From Callorhinus ursinus (taxonomy: Eukaryota > Chordata > Mammalia > Carnivora > Otariidae), in the NCBI RefSeq assembly GCF_003265705.1, contig NW_020312788.1, forward strand, positions 310,001-374,000: a stretch of DNA of 64,000 nucleotides, read 5' to 3'. The position numbers and the translations under genes are program-made. The first letter of the stretch is position 1. The number at the start of each line of letters is the position of its first letter. The notes under the pieces are model-generated. The model was not told where the DNA came from and searched no databases. It saw nothing but the letters and a program-made list of their open reading frames with translations. Below, in pieces: positions 44,377 to 57,330 of this stretch.

Positions 44377-46339
44377 TAAACAAGATTTCTTATAGCAATC
44401 CAAACTGGCTTCATTATTAACCAAGGAAAATTAGCAGGTTTTATACCTTAATCATTCCATGGATTCTGTAATTAAAAACTGAAAAGTGCATGTGTTAAAG
44501 TATTATTGATGTAATAGGCAGCTAATTCCAAATCTGAGAATACAGCATGGAAACATAATCAAGTAACAACATCCTCCATTATAATCTCTTTTGTGAACAG
44601 GTTCAAGACCTGCCTTATGAATGGCGAGAAAAACAGTCATCAACATGTCGGAATTTGAAATGTATTCAGAGGGTCCCCTAACATTGTCCTAAACTATATC
44701 TACCCTTTGGGCCATGACACCCTAAAGTCCACTGTTACAGATTGGTTTCTTTTGTTACCAAGAGCTCTTTAAAAATCCAAATGCCCTTTGGAGCCTTGAC
44801 ATTTGTGTATGAAAATAACAATATTATGAATAAAATGTTTGTATATCCATTTTGAGCAAAAATTCTCGAGGTGTATTCTAGGGTTTATAGGATCTTGTGA
44901 TTGAATTAGCCTGGGAAATGATGGAATCAAAGTCAATCCACCTGCACTTTTCAAAGCTCTGAAGAAGCTGATGTGCTTTGGGAATTTTCAGAGAAGAGTC
45001 TAATAGGCAGCAGTCCCTGAATGTATCGTACCAAAGAAGGAGAGATTTGTGAGATTGATGTTTTACTGGATATGCTTAGGGAAGTGTGTTGGCCTTGTAG
45101 GGTAAACCCCTTCTTACATCCAAGCAGAAAGTGTGTTAATGTGGGTACGTGACAAATGAAGTTTTAAGGATACCATGGGAAGAATAAGAGAACTAACAAT
45201 TCAACTCCCTTTTGCTTCTTCCGGTTGCCTTTCCCTGGCTGCTGTGGGATGCCTGGCCATGACCTTCACCTAAGACCAAGTGAATTCAGGGTACAGTGCA
45301 GGGGAAAGGACACTTCAAGTTGGCATCTGCAGCCAGCTCTGATTCTGACTTGAGGGGAGAATGTTACTCTCCTTACACTCTTTTTTTCCAATGGATGTAA
45401 AGGTAAATCTGGAAGGTCTTAGAGATTACTTCTTATTGGGGGGGACTCCCAGGGTTCCTGAGGCTCAAGGGCAGATCCTGGCTCCATGAGGCTTGAAAGT
45501 TACCCAATTTGTAGGTAGAGAGAACTTGTTAATAGAAAGAATACAAAATTAGGAACAAAAGAGACTATTTAAAATGAGGAAAAGAACCACAACAAATTAG
45601 ATTTTTTAAACGGACAAATACCATGAATATCACAAAATCTAGGGAAAACAACACAAATTTGATTAACTGCCTGACACACTTCTGTTTTTTAAAGTATAAT
45701 TTTTTGTTGCATGCTTGTGGTTTGCCTCTTCATAGGAAGGTTTCAAAGATTTTACGTAGACTAGAAAGATAATCCAGGCTTTCCTCTAGCAAGCTTGAAA
45801 TTTGTTATTTAAAATTTAGAAAAGTTTCTTTCAGCATCATAACTTATCAGAAATGTCAGGTAAAATTTTAGGATTATTGTCAAATTTTGGGAAACTTTTA
45901 CCTGGTTTCTTTCATATATGAGATTTCAGAGCATTTCAGATGTTCTTGTCAGTGACTAATTGACTACTCTGAGTTGAAGACACTCACTGAATAGTTTGTC
46001 AGCAATGTCCTATTGTAGCGGCTTGTCAACAAGCTTTTATGTTGAACCATGTACCTTCACATCATGGTGCCAGGTGAATTAGCATAGTGAGCAGCAGGAG
46101 TATTCCTGGAAACAATTCCAATGCTGGCAAGAACTCAACTATATACAGAACCTCCTTAATGTGTGAACCTCCTTGATAGATCCCATTCAATTCAAACTGA
46201 ATGTGTCCTCAATTTAGCTTTGACTTAGCCTGATTCCCCAAATACCCATGGCCATTCCCACAACACTTACCTGTCATGAGGGTGGGAAGGTCAGCATGGC
46301 AAGAACGATAATATTAATTAATTGCCATTAAAATATCTT
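44377..46339. other. 2-kb stretch without recognised repeats
   Basis: No young insertion and no coding frame with a domain. The 45160-45500 part has higher GC content than its surroundings but no CpG cluster. Contents unknown. Confidence 0.4.
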
Positions 46340-46515
46340 TTTTTAAAGATTTTTTTAATTTATTTATTCATGAGAGACAGAGAGAGAGAGAGAGGCAGAG
46401 GGAGAAGCAGGCTCCCAAGGAGCAGGGAGCCCGATGCAGAACTCGATCCCAGGACCCCAGGATCATGACCTGAGCCGAAGGCAGATGCTTAACTATCTGA
46501 GCCACCCAGTCGCCC
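46340..46515 (-). mobile_element. CAN-SINE, GAGAGACAGAGAG subtype
   Basis: Same diagnostic block as 35301, GGCTCCCAAGGAGCAGGG. GCCATTAAAATATCTT flanks it exactly. Confidence 0.97.
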
Positions 46516-48023
46516 GCCATTAAAATATCTTAATTGTGCAAATTTTACAAAGATATATGACCTTGTGAACACATGTCCAGGATTTCTCCCAAGGCCTTTG
46601 TGCAGTCCATGTGAGTGAGGGAAGCTGACGTGTAAGCTTCATCAGCATCAGGGTAAATTTGCCTATGAGGGTCACACCCTTTTAAAACCAAGTGCCTCTG
46701 AGTTGGATCTTCAAAACTGCATTAACTTGAACAGTCTACTATGCATATATCCTACAGAAGCCAAGAGGAGGGCAATGTGCCAGCAAAATGGTACTTTTCA
46801 CAGCTTTCCTTACAGCTTGGGGTGGCCAGGTGAGGCAAGTTCTGGTCAAGGAGACATTAGTGAAAAGTCACTGAGTAGAGGTTTCTGAAAAATCTCTTCC
46901 AAGTTTTAGCCAGCACATACCTTTTACCCTTTGTCACTTTCTTCCTGCCTGGAATTCAGATGCAATGCCAGAGATGGAGCAGTCATCTTATGATCACAAA
47001 ATAACAGGAGGGCAAAACACCCTGTGCTAAGATAGAGATGTGGAAAGATAGAAGGGAAACTTCTGGCCTGATGTCACTGTCTACCCTCACACTCCTTGTA
47101 ACATGAAAAAAAACACTGTGATGTTTTTCTGGTACTTGCTGCTGAATACAATTGCAAACTGAAACACTTCCCATGGTAGTGATTTTGAATTAAGGATCCA
47201 GGAGACAGAATTTCTTCTGCAACACTCTGTGGGACTTTGAACATTTAAAAAATTTGTTAGCCTATGCAATGAATAATGCACATTGTTTTCACAAGTCTTT
47301 CCCGTATTTCTCAATGACATTTTAAAATAAAAAAATATTTGAAGTCTTAAAACTATGGTACTGTCAGTGTTTGAGTTGGTTTTTCAATTTTATTTAAGTT
47401 CTCTTACTTTGGTCTGGTTGCATAGAAATTTCACTGAGGATGTGGTATTGATTTAAGATGGTTTTCATGGTCCATGGTTGACATGTATTTCATATCTCTT
47501 TATTTTGTCCTTTTAGAAAATGGAAATAATTACTGGTTCTGATTAAACACAAATGATGTAAATGTATTGTCATTTCTCTGTATGCCACTGATAGGTATTA
47601 AACATTACTCCTATGAGATATTTTGCTTGGTTCCTAATGTGTATATTAGGATCGTATAAAATAAGGGTTTAAGTGTGTCCAGGATTGTTGGTTAAGCTAA
47701 AGGACTTTGAACTTTTCAGGGTAACACTTGAGAATTGATCTTATTTTTGCTGAGAGCCTATCAGATATTCTTCACCCAGGTCAGACTTAAGGGATAAATG
47801 AATTTCATTTGACCTTCGTACCAGGCTTAAGGGCTCTTTATAATTCAGCCATATCTGTTTTTATATTTCATGTCATGCATATAGGTTCCTTACCCCTCCC
47901 ATGACTTTGCAATTCAGTCCAGGGTTTACAATCTGTCACACAATTGCCCCACAACATGAAGTTTCCTTTTGTTGTAGAATATGCTACTCTATTCTTTTAT
48001 TTATTTATTTTATTAAATCTCTT
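46516..48023. other. 1.5-kb stretch without recognised repeats
   Basis: Frames at 46703-46888 and 46983-47320 have no domain. Nothing else supported. Confidence 0.4.
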
Positions 48024-48207
48024 AGGGCGCCTGGGTGACTCAGTCAGTTAAGCGTCTGCCTTCAGCTCAGGTCATGATCCCAGGGTCCTGGGATCTAGCC
48101 CTATGTCTGGCTCTCTGCTCTGCTGGGAGTCTGCTTCTCCCTCTCCCTCTGCTCCTCCCCCTGCTCATGCTCTCTCTCTCTCAGATAAATGAATAATACC
48201 GAAAAAT
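48024..48207 (+). mobile_element. CAN-SINE
   Basis: AGGGCGCCTGGGTGACTCAG to CTCAGATAAATGAATAATAC. Flanks ATTAAATCTCTTA and TATAAATCTCTACT. Confidence 0.95.
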
Positions 48208-48229
48208 ATATAAATCTCTACTTATGGTA

Positions 48230-48450
48230 AATTATTTATTAATTCATTCATTTATTCAACAATATTTAATGAGTTCCACGATATAATGGATATGGTTCTA
48301 GGCGTTGGGAATGCAGAACAAATAAAGCTGACAAGGATCTTGCTCTTAAGAAGTTGATATTCTAGCAAAAGTGGACAATAAACAATGCTGTTTTACAACT
48401 AGGAATGGACCTAGGGAATGGTGGAAAGTGGTTTCCTAAAAATCATGATC
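48230..48450 (-). repeat. L2 3' end
   Basis: AATTCATTCATTTATTCAAC, GGTTCTAGGCGTTGGGAATG and GATCTTGCTCTTAAGAAGTT in antisense L2 order. Confidence 0.8.
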
Positions 48451-48453
48451 AGA

Positions 48454-48648
48454 GGGGCGCCTGGGTGGCTCAGTCGTTAAGCGTCTGCCTTCGGCTCAGG
48501 TCATGATCCCAGGGTCCTGGGATCAAGCCCCACATCGGGCTCCTTGCTCGGCGGGAAGCCTGCTTCTCTCTCTCCCACTCTCCCTGCTTGTGTTCCTGCT
48601 CTCACTGTGTCTCTCTCTGTCAAATAAATAAATAAAATCTTAAAAAAA
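48454..48648 (+). mobile_element. CAN-SINE
   Basis: Near-consensus copy with a 14-A tail and AAAAATCATGATCAGAG duplications. One of the youngest-looking copies in the window. Confidence 0.97.
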
Positions 48649-48669
48649 AAAAAAAATCATGATCAGAGT

Positions 48670-50084
48670 AACCCAGAATCCAGCAGCCCAAAAAATATGA
48701 TCTTGTATCCCCTTCTCCTTGAAATTTTCTCTTGCCCTTCAACTTATGGCACTGGGACAAACTGTCAGTGCTCATTGATAGGTTAGAATCATGAATAAAC
48801 TTAGGAAGGGCTTGTGAAATATTATAGACTTTTAATGGGTGTTGAATCATGAAATGTTAAAACTGGAAGGGAATTTAGAGATAATCCAGATAAACTGGAT
48901 TATCAGTTTAAACAATTAGACCTTGGACCTGTTGGAATGGAATATCAGGTGTTCATATTGTAGCCCAGGATGTCTTTCCTAGGTAGTGCCAAACGGGAGG
49001 TTTCTGGAGGTAGATGCCAAAATATGAAGGAGACTCCCTGAGATGGGTGGATTGATGGAAGAAAATATTAAAGATGATATTTTTTTTTTTGCTATTTCTA
49101 TTAGAATTAACCTTACCTGGACCAAAAAAAGAAAAAGAAATATCTGGATTTAATGACTTTATTCTCTTATCATTCATTCGCCTTTCATTACATCAATTGT
49201 GTATTACAGAAATGTAGAAGTAACTATGAATGGTGATTACAAAGTAATCTGATTATTTAAGCCCAATAACCTACTCATTATGACAAAGTGTTCCTGCCCC
49301 CATTACTTTGCGGTTTCAGTTCAGAGTGACTTTTAGTGCTGGGTTTCTCCTAGCCAATGGGAAATCAAAGATAAATAAAGTCAGCATCTTTATGAGGTCA
49401 CTGTGGGCATTTTGGGTAGGTTAAGTCTTTGTTGCACTAGACTGTCCTGCTCAATGTAGGATATTCAGCATCTCTGGCTTCTCGACGATAAATGACAGAG
49501 GAGCCTCCCTCCCATCATTATGACAATCAAAAATTTCCCCAAACACCCATACAAGGAGGGGAGCCTGCATTGTCCTCCTGATTGAAAACCACTGGTAATG
49601 GGAAAAATATATTTAAACACAATACTTCCATATGACACAATATGTGCTTGGCTAAATGTTTGTGTTCATTGCTATGGGAGCACAGAGGAGGGGCACCTAA
49701 CCAAATCTGGTGGTTCTCACAGGCATTTAAATAAGGGTTATTCCTATCAAAATAATCCAATAATACCATTCCTACTCAAAATATTTTAGAAATTCTTTTC
49801 TGGATTACTTTTAGGGCCTGAGTCATGTTCTTTTGAATTTGTTCAACATAGGAAACTTTCTTCCTTTGGAAACATCCCAAAGTCGCTTGTAGCCAAGTCT
49901 TGTGAATAAGATGAGTGAACAAGCTGGACAGTATTATTTTTAGGTAAAAACAGTTTCACAGAACACAAAATTATGAGCTGACACTTAGTGGTTATTGAAT
50001 TATGAAAACCACTTAGCCCAGGTTTTAATAAGAGGTACCAGTTATTTCATTATTTTTCATATTTTTATTATTATTACAAGATTA
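48670..50084. other. unassigned noncoding sequence
   Basis: Small frames on both strands (48953-49177, 49527-49789) with no domain. No repeat named. An A/T-run at 49080-49090. Confidence 0.4.
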
Positions 50085-50730
50085 TTAGCACTCTGTTAAG
50101 CACTGTGGATACATTATTGAAAGACAGTTCCTGCCTTTAAGGAGATCACTATCTAGTGAGGGAGGTAAACAAGTAAATCAACAATTGCAGTTGCAAAATG
50201 GATAAGTGCTTGCTAGAAGAGATATATTTGTGCTGCTATGGGAGTGCAAAGGAGAGGCACTAACTCAGTCTAACAGTGAGGAATGCAGAAAGTTTGCCCA
50301 GGGAATTTGATGCTCTATCTGAGTTTTGAATGTACAGTGCTGACTGGCTCAGAGGAAGAATGGAAGGCATTCTAGATAGAGGCAGCAACATATCCAAGGA
50401 TACAAAGGGTTGAAAGTGTGGTTCACTCTGTGAGCTTTGATGTCTGGAGCAAAGGGGCAGGAGATGACACTGGTAACATAGGCAGCATCCTTCAGCATAC
50501 CATTTTTATGCACCTTAGCAAGGAATTTGCACTTTGTATTGAAGATGAAGGATGGCCATGAAGGACTTAAATGATAGAAATCTGATGATACCTTTATTTT
50601 AAATCATGCTAGTAATATAGTGGAAAATGAACTGGAGAAGAGTGAAACCAGAGATAGATGGTGGTTAAGATGCAAGGAAAGAGAGAAATGATGAGGTCTT
50701 AAATAAAGACGTAGGAATGGGGATTAAAAG
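50085..50730 (-). repeat. L2
   Basis: GTTAAGCACTGTGGATACAT, AAGGAGATCACTATCTAGTG, GAATGGAAGGCATTCTAGAT and GATGGCCATGAAGGACTTAA follow the antisense L2 3' region. Confidence 0.75.
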
Positions 50731-50865
50731 GCACCTGGGTGGCTCAGTCAGTTAAGCATCTGACTCTTGATCTCAGCTCTGGTCTTGATCTCAGGGTCTT
50801 GATCTTAGGGTCTCGAGTTCCAGTCCAGCGTTGGGACTTTTAAAAATGCCTTTTAAAAGAAGGAG
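50731..50865 (+). mobile_element. CAN-SINE, short subtype
   Basis: AGGCACCTGGGTGGCTCAGT. The central GATCTCAGGGTCTTGATCTTAGGG is a local duplication. It ends without a clear A-tail. Confidence 0.9.
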
Positions 50866-50879
50866 AGGAAGGATTCAAG

Positions 50880-52230
50880 ACATTAAAAAAATTATAAAGT
50901 CACAGTAGTTAAAACAATATGGTTCTGGGTCAGGAGAAGAGATCTATTCTGACCAGTGGATCAAAATAGAGAGTTCAGAAACCAACATGTGCATAGGAAT
51001 TATTTATGCAATAAATATGGCATTTTAATTTAGTAGGAACAGAATGGAATATTTGATAAAAGGTGTTGGTTAGAGGAGCATATTAGTTCTAATTAATAAG
51101 TTACCAAAAACCTGGTGCCTTAAACAACATGAATTCATTATCTTACAGTTCTATAGGTCAGAAGTCTGATACAGGTGTCAGTGAGCTAAAATCGAGGTGT
51201 CAACAGGACTGCATTCCTTTCTGGAAGACTATAGGTAAGCATCTATTTCCTTGACTTTTCCAGTTCTAGATGCCACCCTTATTTCTTGGTTCTTGGCCTC
51301 CTCTTCCATCACCGAAACTAACAGCATTGCATTTCTGTAACCATTCTATAGTCATGTTTCCCTCTCACCACAGCCATGAATAATTTCTACTTTTAAGGAT
51401 TCATGTTATTAGATTGGTCCCACCCAGATAATCCAGGATAATCTCCTCATTTCAAATTCCATAACCTTAATCACATCTGTAAAATCTCTTTTGCTGTGTA
51501 AGGTAATGTTTATAGGTTCTGGGGGTTAGGGTGTTAATGTCTCTTCTGGGCATTATTCTGCCTATCACAGGTGAAAAAAGAATGCCAATTTAGATCCCTA
51601 CCTCACACCATAAACAAAGAATTATTTATGGATTAAAGATCTAAACATAACAACAAGCAAAACTACCAAAGTATTAGAAGAAAATATAGGAGGATATCTT
51701 TAAATAAGAAGACCTCCTGGATAGGATAAGAAACCCAGTGATCATAAATAAATTTATGGGGCAGACTTGACCCAATAAATATTTAAAACATCCGTACCGT
51801 AAAAGTTACCACAAAAAGCTACAAAGTTAAGAGAAAGCATCACACTAGAAAAAAATACTTGCAACACATAAAACAGACAAAGATAATATCCATAGAATGT
51901 AAAGATTATTTCCAAACCAATAAGGAAAAAACCCAACCTGATAGAAAAATGGCAAAGGATAAAACAGATGATTTAAAGAAGAAATGAAAGTAATCAATAA
52001 ACAAAGAAGGGGGAAAGCTAAATTTCTCTAGTTATTAGAAAATATTATTTAGGAATTTTATATGTGCTAAGTCTTTAAAGAAAGCAAGGAATGATAAAAC
52101 ATATTCAGGGTAATGTTTCCTGGGCAGAGGGCTGAGATAGAGAGGAGCATACTGGGAACTTTAACATTATTGATATTCTATTTCTCAAAATGAGTGGTAA
52201 ATTCATAGACACTCATTTTTATTTTTAATG
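50880..52230 (+). mobile_element. old L1 (L1M-type), forward, split by an MLT1
   Basis: AAAACAATATGGTTCTGGGT, then after the MLT1 GATCCCTACCTCACACCATA, AAAGTATTAGAAGAAAATAT and GCAAAGGATAAAACAG are the C-terminal ORF2 and 3' region. All frames are broken. Confidence 0.8.
51080..51570 (-). mobile_element. MLT1-type LTR, reverse, inside the L1
   Basis: GGTGCCTTAAACAACATGAA, TTATCTTACAGTTCTATAGG, GGTTCTGGGGGTTAGGGTGT. More diverged than the copies at 20664 and 28473. Confidence 0.75.
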
Positions 52231-52250
52231 TCATAAGTTACATAAACTTT

Positions 52251-52461
52251 ATTTTTATTTTTTAAAAGATTTTATTTATTTATTTATTTGAGAGAGAGCA
52301 CAAGCAAGAGAGAGATCATGAGTGGAGTGGGGCAGAGAGAGAGAGGTAGGAACAGAGTCCTAGCTGGGCAGGGAACCGGATGTGGGGCTCGATCCTAGTA
52401 CCCTGGGATCATGACCTGAGCCAAAGGCAGACGCTTAAGTGACTGAGCCACCCAGGCCCCC
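52251..52461 (-). mobile_element. CAN-SINE
   Basis: CATAAGTTACATAAACTTT / CATAAGTTACATATACTTT duplications. Long body with an inserted AGAGAGATCATGAGTGGAGT. Confidence 0.97.
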
Positions 52462-52554
52462 CATAAGTTACATATACTTTAAACTTGTTTTTTTTGTGTG
52501 TGTGTGTATCCTAAGATTCATGATTTAAAAAATGGAAAAACAGGATTTTGTTTT

Positions 52555-53995
52555 TGTTTTTGTTTACCTTTTATTTTGAAACAATTTCAAACTTACAGAA
52601 AAGTTGCAAGAATTGTGCAAAGAACTCCCATATACCAATTGTCCCAATAATATTCTTTATAGCAAAGGATCCACTCCAGGTTTAAGTGTTTGTGATATCA
52701 GGATTTATAATAAGAAATATACATTTGATCTTTACCCTGTTTTTTGGCACAGAGATCCTAAAACCCTTGGAATTTCCTAAGTCATAAGAGCGATAAAGAT
52801 GTCTTGATATTCATTACAAACCTTTTTCAACCACAGGTGACTTGGAAAGCCCCTAAGATTGGGGACTGGTTGCCAGGGGAACCAAACACATAGTTAGGAG
52901 GTTGGAAATTTCAGTCCCAACTTTCTGACCTCTTTTTGGGAGAGGGGCTGAGGTTGAATCAATTGCTAATGGCCGATGATTTCATTAATTGTGCCTATGT
53001 AATGAGGCCTCCATCAAAACTCAAGATGGAGTTCAGTTGGTGAACAAATGGATTTGAGGAGAGAGTGGCATACCTAGAGGGCATGGAAGATTCTTTCCCC
53101 TTACCGCATACCTTGCGTATGCATCTCTTCCATGTTTACACTAGTAAACATAAGTAGATGTTCCTCTGAGTTCGGTGAGCTGCTCTAGCAAAGTAATCAA
53201 ACCTGAGGAAGGGGTTGTGGGAACCTCTGATTTATAGCCAGTTGGTCAGCAGTACAGGTTAACAACCTGGACTTGTGATTGGCATCTGAACTGGGAAGAA
53301 GCAGTCTTGTCAGACTGAGCCCTTAACTTGTGGGATCTGATGCTGTCTCCATGCAGATAGTGTCAGAACTGAGTTAATTGCTTCATGGTGTTAAAAAAAA
53401 AACACATATTGTAGTGCTGTGCCCAGTGGTCATGTCTCTCTAGTCTCCTTCACCCTGAAAGAGTTCTTCAATCTTTCCTTAATTCCATGACCTTGACCTT
53501 TTTTAAGACTACAGGCCAATAAATTTGTAAAATGTCTCTCAACATAGGTTTATTTGAAGTTTCCTTATAATCAGACCCGGATCATCCTGGAACATCATAG
53601 AAATGAAGTTGGATTTTTCTTATTGAATCCCAATGAGTAGCCCACAACATCAATTTGTCCCATTTCTGATGACATTGATTTGATCAGTTGCTTAAGATGG
53701 TATCTGCCAGGTCTCTCAACTGAAAAATTACTCCTCCACTCTTTTATAATTGCCATTTGAGGGAAGTACTTTGAGACTGTGTAAAATTTTTTTTCTCATT
53801 CCACTTTCACCCTTTGGTAATAGCATCCATTGATGCCTCTTGCCTGAATTGTTATTAGGCTGATTGCCAAAAACTGATTGTTTTCTAATTCCATCATTCC
53901 TTCTACATTTATTATTACAAAGAGTGAAATGTCCCCATAGCCCTGTCCCCAGAGATATCCATTACTAACATTAATTTTTGATAGTCTGGTGATTT
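52555..53995 (-). mobile_element. old L1 3' region, reverse, interrupted by an LTR
   Basis: ATTTCAAACTTACAGAAAAG and AAAGAACTCCCATATACCAA at the left, then GTCATGTCTCTCTAGTCTCC and GGTATCTGCCAGGTCTCTCA at the right, join once the LTR at 52691-53406 is removed. Confidence 0.65.
52691..53406 (+). mobile_element. endogenous retrovirus-type LTR, solo
   Basis: About 716 bases from TGTGATATCAGG to AAAAAACACA. TAATGAGGCCTCCATCAAAA, GAGCTGCTCTAGCAAAGTAA, ATTTATAGCCAGTTGGTCAG and ACTTGTGATTGGCATCTGAA are blocks I know from an old mammalian LTR family that I cannot name. No target duplication is evident. No internal viral sequence adjoins it. Confidence 0.65.
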
Positions 53996-56580
53996 TTTTT
54001 TCCTCTAGATGTTCAGGTATATGAGGGAGAAGCCAATGGTTGGATTGATCCAGAATGGGTTCAGTAAATAACTATTCAAAAAAATAATGAAGTTAATTGC
54101 CTTGGCAAGAGTGGTATTGAAGGGATGGATTGTGGGGTCTGACTGAACAAGGTGGGAAGTGAAGCCAGAGACAGCTGACTGATTAGGAAGAAATGGAAAG
54201 AGTGGAGGACCTAGAACCTTAAAGTCAACCATGTTGTTAACATGGTGGAGGAGCAGCTCTGAAGACATACAAAGACTTTAGAGCACTTGGGTTCATGTGT
54301 TGGCTCGGTTTTTGACTTTGGATTTCTCAAATGCTCATTAATACTTCAGAGTCTTTATATTTATGCCTCATTGCTTAAGCACATGGAATAATCCATACTA
54401 ATTGAAGTTAAGAAACAAATCAACATTGCCTTCACTTTGAGTCTGACAATTTGGGGGTCTGGTGTTGTTATAGTTTTATAGCACCAACTTTAATGTTTTA
54501 TTTCCAGTTCATAAAAGAAACACCATATTTTGTTTCAGCAACTATTTTCCTTAATGAGACAGTAATTCTTTGGGCTTCTCTTGAAAGATCAGAACTAATG
54601 GCAGACCTTTCCTGTTTTTGTTCACAGCCCAAACAGAAACTTCTCTTGTGCTCAAGATTTCTTACAGAATGAATCTGTTCCTTGATCTAAATATAACTCC
54701 TCAATCATCATTATCAGAGTTAATCATCTCTGAACTTTTCAACATTTTCATTAAGTCTATAGTTTTATATCTCATGAGGGACATCTTCTCTAACTTTGGA
54801 CTTTATGTGAAAGTCAAAAATACTTCTCAGCATTGTTTTTAGGTCCACATATTCTTTCTAACATGTCAAGTGACTCGCAGAATTTACATGACTGAACGTT
54901 TGGTTTCAAATCTTTGTCTAAATAACAGTCACTTATTTTTAAGCCAATGTAGGACAGCCTTGTGTGCTACTGAAGCAGCAAGTTAAGACATGTTGCAATC
55001 TTCTCAGCCCAGACAGTTCCTCCTCTATTTCTAGGAATCACAGGAGAAAACAAGTGTCTCCTTAGTTTGCTGCACTACTATGTTGCTAATCTGTGATTTC
55101 AAATATCTATACCCAAGAAGAAAGATATTAATATGGATACAATGGGGTTATGTGGGGCTTTTTCTCTCATCTGCTCAGCATTTTAATTTCTGTGACAAAT
55201 ACCATTTACTAACACACTGAGGCCTGGAAGGTAGATGCATTCTCTTGCCTTCTCAGATGATTGTTTTCTAATGGCTCCTTAAAAAATTCCTTATTTGTGA
55301 ATAATGAAATTGATGTTTAGAGCAAACACTGTCTGCTTGATTGTCAAACCAAAAACTGCTTCATCTTCTCCTCCTTCTTTTGTCATAAAAGGAACGGAAG
55401 GGGCTAGCTGCTTAAATGTCAGACTCACAGCAACAGAGCCTGGCCATGTTTCAAAGCCTCTGAAAGATGTCTAGCGGACAAGTTGGGGGCAGTGGAGGGA
55501 TCCACACCTCTCTAACCTTTTCTTCCTCTTAGCTAGGATTCCAACTCATGTCTGTCTGATTCTCTTAACTGCTAGATTATGAAAAATTAGGTCTTTGAAA
55601 TGAGAACAAGAAAGAAAAAAAATGTCATCATGTATATTCATTTGGTTTGGGAATAAAAGGGTGCCCTATAATTTAGAACAAGAGACAGGGATGACTCATT
55701 ACAACTATGAAGGTTATTAAGGAAATGAATAAATCGGTCACACCGCTACAACTGTGCTTGTCATCACAGTAGCATTGCCAATTTCCCTATATAGTTGGTA
55801 ATTGCTCTTCTATATCTTCTTACATGGAATATAAGACCCATTCCAGTATAACAAATATTAGAATAGTCTTCAAATCCATCTTTAGATGAGGCTATAAAAA
55901 GCTGTAACAAGAGCAGGTGCAAGCTACCTCAGAACCTTGGAAAGAGCCATTCAATATTACAGCACTGAAAATCCACTGAATTATCCAATGCAATAAAAAG
56001 TATATATAAAATTTGATAGTTATCAGTGTAAAAGTCCATAATACTTGAAAATTAAGACTGTTTTGATAATGTTTAGTTAAATTGATACCCCAAACCAGGA
56101 GAGTGGTACAAAGCTTAAACCCTCCTTATATTTCTTTAGTTTAATAAGTCTATAAATGTTTAACAAAAAGAATAAAAGCAATATACATTATAGCAGCTTG
56201 ATTTGACTCCATTTAGACAAGTAAGATCTTAGGTTTCTCGATAGTTTTCCTTGTAAAGCTGACGGATTCTCAATCCATGTCAGCTAATGATTTGCTTAAA
56301 TATGTCTTGGTTATTTTGTCAGCCGTGGAGTTGTCTTTTCACTGTTGTTTTGCCTGTTCTTGAGCTTTTGTTACCACTGTTGTCACAAAGTTTGTCTGCA
56401 CCCAAGCCTTCTCTTATGTTTCTTCTTCAGGGAAAAAGAAAGACAGTCAGGAAGTAGGAAAGGGGAAGAGCACACTCCTCCCTTCAGCTCCTGTCTGTAA
56501 TTGAAAGCTTCATGACATTCCATCCAGAAATTAAGAAGCATAGTCTTTGGAAATGGAAATAAGTAAAAGTCAGTGTGCAG
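53996..56580. other. 2.6-kb stretch without recognised repeats
   Basis: The longest region here with no repeat I can name. A short inverted repeat CCATGTT/AACATGG lies at 54229-54245. Frames at 54005-54268 and 54451-54842 have no domain. Confidence 0.4.
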
Positions 56581-56584
56581 AGCA

Positions 56585-56835
56585 GTTGAGAGCATGGACC
56601 CCGGCCCTCAAGCCGACCTGGGTTCCTATTCTGGTTTCTTCCCTAAATCCCTGTGTGACTTTAGATAAATTTCCTAATCCCTCCAAGCCTTCAGCTTTCT
56701 CACTTGTAAAACAAGGATTACAGTAGCACCTATCCCATGGAGTTTGTTGTTAAGATCTGATTAGATAATGCATGTAAACACTATGTGATGCCTGGAATAT
56801 AATAAGCATTAAAAAATGCTAGCTAATAAAACACT
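56585..56835 (+). repeat. MIR, nearly full length
   Basis: GTTGAGAGCATGGACCCCGG, CTGTGTGACTTTAGATAAAT, TTGTAAAACAAGGATTACAG and GATAATGCATGTAAACACTA. Best MIR in the window. Confidence 0.9.
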
Positions 56836-56860
56836 GGTGCTATTAATATAAAAATATTTT

Positions 56861-57044
56861 CAAGGATTTTATTTATTTATTTATTTGAAAGAGAGAGAGA
56901 GCACGAGCAGGGGAAGCAGCAGGCAGAGGGAGAAGCAGGCTCCCCGTTGAGCAGGGAGCTCGAAGTGGGACTCGATGCCAGGACCCTGGGTCATGACCTG
57001 AGCCAAAGGCAGACACTTAACCGACTGAGCAACCCAGGCGCCCC
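56861..57044 (-). mobile_element. CAN-SINE, left half of an inverted pair
   Basis: TATAAAAATATTTT / TATAAATATTTTT duplication. It lies 92 bases from the forward copy at 57137. Confidence 0.97.
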
Positions 57045-57136
57045 TATAAATATTTTTGTTTGGAAAATGCACTATACCCTTGGGAAGAGATGTTCCCATA
57101 TCCTTTTGGGGGCCTCATCAGAAATGACGTGGAACT

Positions 57137-57330
57137 GGGGCGCCTGGGTGGCTCAGTTGGTTAAGTAACTGCCTTCGGCTCAGGTCATGATCCTGGAGTC
57201 CCGGGATCGAGTCCCACCTCGGGCTCCCTGCTCAGCGGGAAGTCTGCTTCTCCCTCTGACCCTCTTCCCTCTCGTGCTCTCTCTCTCTCTCTTTCAAATA
57301 AATAATAAAATATTTAAAAAAAGAAAAAAA
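57137..57330 (+). mobile_element. CAN-SINE, right half of an inverted pair
   Basis: GGGGCGCCTGGGTGGCTCAG onward. Duplication AAATGACGTGGAACT / AAATGATGTGGAACC. Confidence 0.97.
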
